Source: Skermania piniformis
GTDB lineage: Bacteria > Actinomycetota > Actinomycetes > Mycobacteriales > Mycobacteriaceae
NCBI RefSeq assembly: GCF_019285775.1
Contig: NZ_CP079105.1
Span: 4,038,603 to 4,102,602, forward strand
Direction: 5' to 3'
DNA length: 64,000 nucleotides
The stretch's first letter is position 1, and the number at the start of each line of letters is the position of its first letter. The translations under genes were made by a program, and so were the position numbers. Positions 52,049 to 61,300 of the stretch are shown in pieces. A model generated the notes under the pieces. That model saw only the letters and a list, made by a program, of their open reading frames with translations, searched no databases and was not told the origin of the DNA.

Positions 52049-52090
52049 CGCCGAGGCGGCCGGTCGGCATCTGCCCGGCCGCCTCGGGCG
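52049..52090 (+). other. Strong stem-loop between the lipoprotein and NRPS genes
   Basis: CGCCGAGGCGGCCGG (52049-52063) pairs with 52075-52090 with a single bulge around an 11-base loop, and flanking CACG/CGTG can extend it. There is no T-run, so it is more likely a partial terminator or an mRNA-stabilising structure than a full stop. It could lower NRPS expression relative to the binding protein. Confidence 0.5.
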
Positions 52091-52161
52091 TGGCCGGAAG
52101 CCGCCTCGAACGACGGCGCTTCCTTTGTTCTGCAGTTCATCTGGGATCGGAGGCGTCACCC

Positions 52162-55100
52162 ATGACCGCGATGATGGATATCGACGAGCTGCTGGCATGG
52201 CTGCGCCGCTGGAACGATCCGAGCGTGCCCGAGGTCGTGACCACGGTCCCGCACCTGTTCGCCGCACAGTCGGCCCGGACCCCGGACGCGCTGGCCGTGC
52301 AGGCAGGTGACCTGCGGCTGACCTACGCCGAGCTGAGCGCCCGGGTGAACCAGCTGGCCCGGCACTGCCGCGCGCTCGGGGTCGGCCCCGAGGACGTCGT
52401 GGCGATCTCGCTACCGCGTTCGCCGGAGATGGTCGTCGGTCTGCTCGCGGTGCTGGTCGCCGGCGGCGCCTTCGTTCCGGTCGATCCGCAGCTACCGGCG
52501 CAGCGCCGCGACCGCATCCTGGCTGATTCCGGCGCCCGGTGGTCGATGGTCGCGACCGGCACCGATCCGGCGACGATCCCGGTCGACCTGACGGATTGGG
52601 CGTATCACGATCAGCCGGTCACCGCGCCCGAGGTGACGATTCGCGGCAACCAGCTCGCCTACATCATCTTCACCTCCGGTTCGACCGGGACGCCCAAGGG
52701 CGCGATGATCCGGCACGAGGCGATCTGCCAACGCATCCAATGGCAGTCGGCACAGCTGTTGCACTTCGGCCCCGGCGACGCAGCCCTGTTCAAGGCGCCG
52801 TTGTCGTTCGACATCTCGGTCAACGAGGTGCTGCTGCCGCTGCTGTCCGGCGGCTACGTCGTGGTGGCCGAGCCGGGCGGCGAACGGGACCCGGAGTACC
52901 TGCTCGAGCTCATCGACGACGCCGGCGTCACCTTCGTCTACCTGGTCAGCTCGATGCTCGACACCCTGCTCGAGCTGGCCCGCGGCACCGATCGACTCGC
53001 CCGGCTCCGGCACGTGTGGTGCGGCGGCGAGGTTCTCACCCCCGAACTGTTCGAGCGGTTCCGCGCCCAGGTCGCCACCACGATGTATCACGGCTACGGG
53101 CCGGCCGAAGCGACGATCGGGGTCTCCCACGTCGTCTATCGCGACTCGGCCCAGCGGATCGGCACGTCGATCGGCAGCCCGAACCCCAACACCCAGCTCT
53201 ACGTGCTCGACGAACGGCTGCAGCCGGTGCCGATCGGCGCCGGCGGCGAGCTGTACGCAGCCGGGTTCCTGCTCGGCCGGGGCTACGTCAACGCGCCCGG
53301 CCGCACCGCCGGCCGGTTCGTGGCCGATCCGTTCGGCGCGCCGGGCGTCCGGATGTACCGCACCGGCGACCTGGCGCGATGGCGCGAGGACGGCACGCTC
53401 GAGTTCCTCGGTCGGGCCGACAACCAGGTCAAACTCCGCGGCATGCGGCTCGAACTGGAAGAGATCGAGGCCGTGCTCGCCGAACATCCCGCCGTGCGCC
53501 AGGCGGTCGTGTTGCTGCGGGAGACCTCGGCGGGGGCGAAGTACCTCGCGGGATACGCGCTGTCCGGCACGGCGACCGACGCCGATCTGCGGACATGGTG
53601 CGCGGGCCGGCTGCCGGAATACATGGTGCCCAGCTCGGTCACCGTGCTGGCGGAGTTTCCCACCACGGTCAACGGCAAGGTCGACCGGCGGGCGTTGCCC
53701 GAGCCGGAGCCGGCGTCGACCGCCGGACGCGCCCCGCACACCGCCGCCGAAGCCCTCATGTGCGAGATCGTCGCCGCCGTCCTGGGCCGCCCGGCGGTGG
53801 GCGCCGACGACGATTTCTTCGCCATCGGCGGAGACTCCATCCTGGCCATCGGCATCATCGCCGCAGCCCGGCGCCGCGGCCTGTCGCTGCGGGCGCGCGA
53901 CATCCTGACCGGCCGCACCCCGGCGGCGCTGGCCCGCGCCGCGACCCCGTTGGTGAGCCGGATCGACGCCGACACGCAGGTCGCCACCGGCGACGTGCCG
54001 GCAACCCCGATCCTGTCCTGGCTCGACGAGGTCGGCAACGCGATGCGCGGCTTCTACCAGTCGATATCGGTGCGGGTACCCGCCGAGCTGACGCTCGGGC
54101 AACTCACCGACATCCTCGGCGCGCTCGTCGACACCCACCCGATCCTGCGGGCCCGGATCGACGGCGCGCAGCTCCGAATTCCGGCCGAACCGCACGCGGT
54201 ACCGGTGACCCGACTCGAATCGGCGCCGACCCGGGAACTGGTCGAGCGGGAACGGGCGGCGGCGGCGCTGCGGCTGGATCCGGCGGTCGGGCGGCTGGTC
54301 GAGGCGGTCTGGTTCGATCCCGCACCGGAGTTCGAGAACCTGCTGGTCCTGGTGGTCCACCACACCGTGATGGACGGGGTCTCGCTGCGCATCATCCAGG
54401 ATGATCTCGCCACCGCCTGGGCCGCGATCCGGGCCGGGGAACCACCGGCACCGGACCGGCCGGCAACCGCGTTCCGGTACTGGGCGCGCCGGCTGGCCGG
54501 GACCGACTTCAGCGCCGACCTGGCCTTCTGGCAACGCACGGCCGGCACCCCCGACCAGCCGATCGCAGCGCTCGATCCGGCCCGGGACACCGTCGCCACC
54601 GAACGCTGCCTCCGGGTTCGCGTGCCCGCCGCCGACACCGTGCGCTTGTTGGGCCCGGTTCCGGCCGCGATCCGCGGTGGGGTGAAGGACGTGCTGGTCG
54701 CGGCACTCGCACTGGCCTACCCGCAGTGGCGGGGCGCAGGATCGGCGCTGCTGCTCGAACTCGAGGGGCACGGCCGGGAACCCGGCGCGGTCGACGACGG
54801 GATCGACCTGTCCCGCACGGTCGGCTGGTTTACCACCCTGTTCCCGGTTGCGCTCGACGCCGGCGACCTGACCTGGGACGACGTGCTCGCCGGCGGGCCC
54901 GCGTTGGGTTCCGCGGTAAAGACGATCAAAGAGCAACTGCGGGCGATACCGCACCGCGGCCTTTCCTACGGCGCGTTGCGGTATCTCGCCGGCCGCTCCG
55001 ACCTCGCGGTGCAGCCGCAACTGCTGTTCAACTATCTGGGTCGGTTCGACACGGGCGCCGACAACGCCGGGTGGGCGCCGGCCGGACCGGGCGATCCGAT

Positions 55101-55330
55101 CGCCGAAGGACGCGATACCCGCATGCCGTTGCCCCGGCCGCTGGAGATCAACGCGGTCGCGTTGCCCGGCCCGGACGGGTTGCAGCTCGAGGCCGTGTTC
55201 AGCTGGCCGGCCGCGGTGCTCGACGAAGACCGGGTGACCGCACTGGCCGACCGGTGGGTCGCCGCGCTGCACGCGATCGCCCACAGCCCGGCCGTGCACG
55301 GCCCGACACCGTCGGACTTTCCGCTGGTGT
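52162..55330 (+). other. NRPS module 1: A-T-E, predicted D-formyl-hydroxy-ornithine loading
   Basis: A1 begins almost at the N-terminus ([31 protein letters not shown] near residue 170; [16 protein letters not shown]). The pocket read by alignment to GrsA is D-I-N-Y-W-G-G-I-G plus the invariant Lys, the code reported for formyl- or acyl-hydroxy-ornithine initiation domains such as that of coelichelin. The carrier protein has [14 protein letters not shown] (Ser about 558). The epimerase shows [11 protein letters not shown] (about 733), LEGHGRE, RTVGWFT and FNYLGRF, so the residue should be turned to D. Confidence 0.85.
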
Positions 55331-58300
55331 CGCTGCGCCAGGCCGACGTCGACGCGCTCGCCGGCGAGATCGTGCCGCTCACCCCGCTACAGCAGGGCAT
55401 CCACTTCCACTCGACTTTTGCGGCCGGGGAAGACGCGTACGTGGTCCAGCAGATCGTCCGCCTGACCGGGCCGGTCGACGAGCCGCGATTGCGCCGGGCG
55501 GCCGACCGGCTGCTGGTTCGGCATCCGAACCTGGCCGCATCGTTTCGGACCACCGCGGACGGTCGGGTCGTCGCCGTGCTACCGGACTCGGCTCGGATGC
55601 CCTGGCAGTCCGCGACCGCTGCCGACGACGGCGAACTCGCCGCAATTGCCGAGCGCCAGCGCACCGAACCGTTCGTGCTCACCGATGGTCCGCTGATCCG
55701 GTATGCGCTGGTCCGGCTGCCGAACGCGACCGCGCTGATCCAGACCGTGCATCATCTGGTCGCCGACGGCTGGTCGGTGCCGATCCAGCTGGCGGAACTG
55801 CTGGCGTGGCACGCCGATCCGGCCGCGCCGCTCCCGGCGCCGGTCCCGTTCACCGACTTTCTGCACTGGCTCGACCGGCACGATCCGACCGCCGGGATCG
55901 GCGCCTGGACCGCCGCACTGAGCGGCGTCACCGAACCGACCCGACTGAGCGACGCGCTGGCCGGCGCGGGTACCGGCACCGGATTCGGCCGGGTCCAGCG
56001 AGAAATCCCGGTCCCGGTCGCCGGCGCCCTCCGGGAGCTCGCGACGGCCGCCGACGCCACCCTCGCCGACGCGGCGACCATGGCCTGGGGGCTGTTGATC
56101 GGTCGGCTGCTCGGCCGCACCGACGTCGTGGTGGGGGCGACGGTGTCGGGCCGGGGGATCGACCTGGCCGGCGTCGAGCGGATCGTCGGGCTGTTGATCA
56201 ACACGGTGCCCGCGCGGGTGCGGTGGCAGCCGGGGCAGTCGCCGCGCGCCGTCCTCGCCGAGTTCGCCGAGCACCGGCGAGACCTGGTCGAGCACCAACA
56301 CGTGGGCCTGCTCGACATCCAGCGGGCGATCGGGGTCGGTACGCTCTTCGACTCGCTCGTCGTGCTCGATGCCGGCGCCGACCTGACCGACGCCCGGGTT
56401 GCCGAGGTCCGGATTGCCGGCGTCGAGGTGATCGAGGCACCGCACTATCCGGTGACCCTGATGGTCGGCATCGGCACCTCGATCACCCTGACGCTGACCC
56501 ACGATCGCGCGATCCTGGCCGAGCCCGCGGCGCAGCAGTTGCTGCAGCGCTACGTTGCGCTGCTCGACGGGCTGGTGTCGAGCCGAACGTGCGCCACGAT
56601 CGATCTGCTGGCCGACTACGAACGGGACCGGTTGCTGACGGGTGGCCGTGGCCCGGCCGGGGTCGACGCGACGGTACTCGAGCTGCTCGCCGATGCGCGG
56701 GCGGCGTTCGCCGACCGCACGGCCGGTCTCGCCGATCACACCGGGGACGAGCCGGTCGGCTATCTCGAGCTGTTCGAGCGCGCCGACCGGATCGCCGCCG
56801 CGCTGCACGACCACGGCGTGCGCCGCGGCGACGTCGTCGCGATCGCGCTGCGGCGCACCATCGGTATCCCGATCGCGCTGATCGGCATCCTGCGCGCCGG
56901 TGCCGCCTATCTGCCGATCGACCCCGGCTATCCGGCCGAGCGGATCGAGTTCATGCTGACCGACGCGGCGCCGGCGCTGTTGCTCACCGACCTGACGAGC
57001 ACCGACCTGGAGATCGCCGCGCCGGCCGGGATACCGGTGCTGTCCTACGACGCGGCAGTGGTCGCCACCGCGCCGGTGCCCGAGGTCACCGTGACCGGCA
57101 CCGACCTGGTATCGCTGGTCTACACCTCGGGCAGCACCGGCCGGCCCAAGGCGGTGCTCGGCACCCATGCCGGATTGGCCAACCGGCTGACCTGGGCGCG
57201 CGACCGCTGGTCGCTGCCCGAACCGGATATCCGCATCGCGAAGAGCTCGATCAGCTTCATCGACGGCACCACCGAACTGTTCGGTGCAATCGTCGCCGGC
57301 GCCACGCTGGTGCTGGCCGACGAGACCGCCACGACCGACGCCCGTGCGCTCGCCGAGCTGGTCGGCCGGCACGGCGCCGGGCAGATCCTCGCGGTGCCCA
57401 GCCTGGCCGGACTGCTCGCCGAGGTCGCCGCGAACCGGCTCGGATCGGTCCGCCGCTGGATTCTCAGTGGCGAAGCGTTGAGCGAATCGGTGGTCGCAGC
57501 GCTCGCAGCGGCTACTCCGGCCGCCGAGATCGTCAATTCCTACGGCTCGTCCGAAGTCGCCGGTGACGCCCTCACGACCCGCGTCGGCACCGGGCCGGGT
57601 GGGGTAACGCTCGGGGCCCCGATGCCGGGCAACGACGTGTTCCTCCTCGCGCCGGACCTGTCGCTCACGGTTCCGGGCGCCTTCGGCGAGCTGTACGTCG
57701 GTGGCAGTCAGGTGGCTCGCGGCTATCTCGGCCAACCCGGGGTCACCGTCGCCCGGTTCGTCGCGAATCCGTACGGACCGCCCGGATCGCGGCTGTACCG
57801 CACGGGTGACATCGGCCGGCTCGCCGGCGGTCACATCGGCCGGCTCGCCGGCGGTCACATCGGCCGGCTCGCCGGTGGCAGCCTGATCGAGTTCGCCGGC
57901 CGGGCCGACGATCAGGTGTCGATCAACGGGCATCGGGTCGAGCTCGGCGAGGTCGAGGCGGTGTTGTCGGGCGTCGCCGGGGTGGGCGATGCGGTCGTCG
58001 CCGCCCGCACCGTACCCGGCGGTTCGCGGGTGCTCGACGGCTACGTCACCGGCGCGGTCGATCCGGATCTGGTCCGCGCCACGGTGGCCGCTCGGCTGCC
58101 GACCTATCTCGTACCGGCGTCGATCACGGTGCTATCGGCAATTCCGTTGCTGCCCAACGGTAAACGGGATCGGCATGCGCTCCCGGCACCGGCGGTGAGC
58201 ACGGTAACGCAAGCTCCCCGGACGCCCCGGTCGGCCGCGATCTGCACCGTCGTCGCAGCGGTGCTCGGGGTCGAGTCGGTCGCGGCGAACGACGATTTCT

Positions 58301-61300
58301 TCCAGCTCGGCGGTGACAGCATCAGCGCGATCCGGGTGGTGAACCGGCTGTCCACCGCCCGGATCGCAGTGGAGCCGCAGGATCTGTTCCGGTACCGGAC
58401 GGCCGCCGCGCTGGACCGGTTCCTCGACGAGCGCCGGCCGGCCGACGACCACCACCCGGCGCAGTCGCGCACGGCAGTGCAGTCGCGCACGGCGGCGGAG
58501 CTGAGCGCGGCCCGGCAGGCGGTCCGATGGCCGGGGGAGATATCTCATGTCTGGGAGCTGTCCCCGCTGCAGACCGGGGTCTACTTCCAGGCCGCCTATG
58601 CCGATGCCGGCGCCGCCTACCTTGCCCAGAACGTGTTCGAGTTCGACCGTCGGCTCGACCTCGACGCGCTGCGCCGAGCCTTCGCGGCGTTGCTCGACCG
58701 GCATCCGGTGCTGCGGGCCGGCTTCGTCGGCGACGGTCTGGACCGACCGGTGCAGTTCGTTCCGGCCGACGTGGCCGCCGCCATCCCCGTCGTCGACTGC
58801 GACTCGGACCCGGAGGTTGCCGCGGTCCTGGCCGACGACGTCGCGACGCCGTTCGACCTGGCTACGCCACCGCTGATCCGGCTCACCCTGATCCGGCAGC
58901 CGGCGGCCGATCGGTTGGTGTTGACCAGCCACTTCCTGCTGTTCGACGGGTGGTCACGCGAACTGGTGTTGCGCGAGCTGTTCGCCCTCTACGCGTCCGC
59001 GGGGGCCCGCGGCGCGCTCACTCTGCCGCAGCGGAGCACGTTCCCGGATTTCCTCGGCTGGCTCGCCGGCCGGGATCACGACGCCGCGGCGCAGGCCTGG
59101 CGGGATGCGCTCGCCGGGCTCCCCGGCCCGACCCTGGTCGTCCCCGCAGCCGCCGGCCGGGAGCCGATCGCGCCGGAACGCGTCGTGGTCGATCTCGACG
59201 CCGAGCTCACCGCGCGCATCCAGCACCGGGCCCGCGCCGCGGGGGTCACCCTCAACACGGTGCTCACCAGTGCGTTGGGCCTGTTGCTCGGCTACCTCAC
59301 CGGTCGCAGCGACGTGGTGTTCGGCACGACGGTGGCGGGCCGGCCGGCCGAGCTGCCCGAGTCCGACCAGGTGATCGGCATGTTCCTCAACACCGTCCCG
59401 GCGCGGGTCGCGGCCCGGCCCGACGAGCCGGTGCACGAGCTGCTGCGCCGCGTGCAGGATTTCCGGCTCGAGCTGATACCGCACGAGCAGCTGAGCCTCG
59501 GCGACATCCAGCGCGTGGCCGGCGGCGAGCCGCTGTTCGACACGCTCTACGTATTGCAGAACTTCCTCGACGACGACACCTTCGACGATCTGGATGCCGA
59601 GCACGGCATCGTCGGGGTCGGCTTCACCGATTCCACGCACTACCCGCTGACCTGGGTGTGTACCCCGAGCGCACACCTGCGGGTCAAGCTGGAATACCGG
59701 CCGGACGTCGTCACCGCCGCCCAGGCCGCGGCCCTCGTCGCGCGGTTCACCGCCATCCTCGCCGCGCTGATCGAGGATCCGAGCCGGCCGACCGGCCGGG
59801 TGCCGGTCGCGCGACCCGACGAGGTGCAACCACCGGCGGAGCTGCATCCGCTGCCGGCGCTGACCGTGTCGGATCTGCTCGCCGAACGAGCGGCTCGGTC
59901 GCCGGCGGAACCGGCGCTGGTATTCGGCGCGCAGACGCTGACCTACGCCGAGCTGGATGCGGGGATCAATCGGTACGCGCGGGCGCTGCTCGACGCGGGT
60001 GCCGGGCCGGAACGGATCGTTGCCCTGGCGTTGCCGCGGTCGGTGGAGATGGTCGTGGCCTTGTTCGCCGTGCTGCGTACCGGGTCGGCCTACCTGCCGC
60101 TCGAGCTCGACTATCCGGCCGACCGGCTGCGCACGATGATCGACGATGCCGGACCGATCATCCTGCTGTGCCGGTCGGACACCGCCGAGCTGGCAATCGA
60201 CTTTCCGGGCACTGTGATCGAGGTCGACACCGCGGCCGCGGCGATCACGGAGCTGTCCGCCACCCCGGTGCGCGTCGCCGTCGACGACCGGCACCCCGCT
60301 TACGTCATCTACACCTCGGGTTCGACCGGAAAGCCGAAGGGGGTGGTGACTCCCTACGGCGGCCTGACGAACATGCTGGAAAACCATCGCGCTCGGATCT
60401 TCGCCCCGGTGGCCACCCGCCGCATGCGGGTCGCGCACACCGTCTCGTTCTCCTTCGACATGTCGTGGGAAGAGCTGCTGTGGCTGATCGACGGCCACGA
60501 GGTCCATATCTGCGACGAAGAGCTGCGGCGCGACGCGGTCGCGCTCACCGACTACTGCCGCGCGCACCGGATCGACGTGATCAACGTGACCCCGACCTAC
60601 GCCGAGCACCTGGTCGACCAGGGTCTGCTGGACGGCCAGGGCCTGCTGGACGACAGCGGGCATGTTCCGGCGTTGGTGCTGCTCGGCGGCGAAGCGGTGC
60701 CGCAGAGTTTGTGGACGGTGCTGCGCGAGCACCCGGCCACCCGCGGATACAACCTCTACGGCCCGACCGAATACACGATCAACACGCTCGGCGCGGGCAC
60801 CGACGACAGCGTCACCGCCACCGTCGGCCGACCGATCTGGAACACCCGCGCCTATGTGCTCGATGCCTGGCTGCGCCCGGTCCCGACCGGGACGATCGGC
60901 GAGCTGTACGCCGGTGGTGCGGGTCTGGCCCGCGGCTACCTGGCCCGGCCCGGCCTGAGCGCGAGCCGATTCGTCGCCGACCCGTTCACCCCCGGTGCGC
61001 GGGTATACCGCACCGGCGACCTGGTGCGGTACCGCGCCGACGGCAACCTGGACTACCTGGGCCGCGCCGACGATCAGCTGAAGATCCGCGGGTACCGGGT
61101 GGAGCCGGGGGAGATCGCCACCGCGTTGGCCGAGCTCGCCGGCGTGCGGTCGGCCTACGTCGTCGCCAGGGCCGGCCGGCTCGTCGCCTACGTGGTGACC
61201 GACCGGCCGGACCCGGCCGGATTGCGCGCCCAGCTGGCCCAGCGACTACCCGACTACATGGTGCCGTTGTGGTACGGCTTCCCGGCGACGCTGCCGATGA

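Noticed and set aside
54726-57566. Long open frames on both strands inside the NRPS region
   Set aside because: The frame starting at 52162 carries continuous, correctly ordered NRPS motifs. The others are low-complexity Arg/Gly/Ala translations.
57811-57882. CRISPR-like direct repeats
   Set aside because: The units are contiguous, in frame and inside a coding domain, with no spacers.
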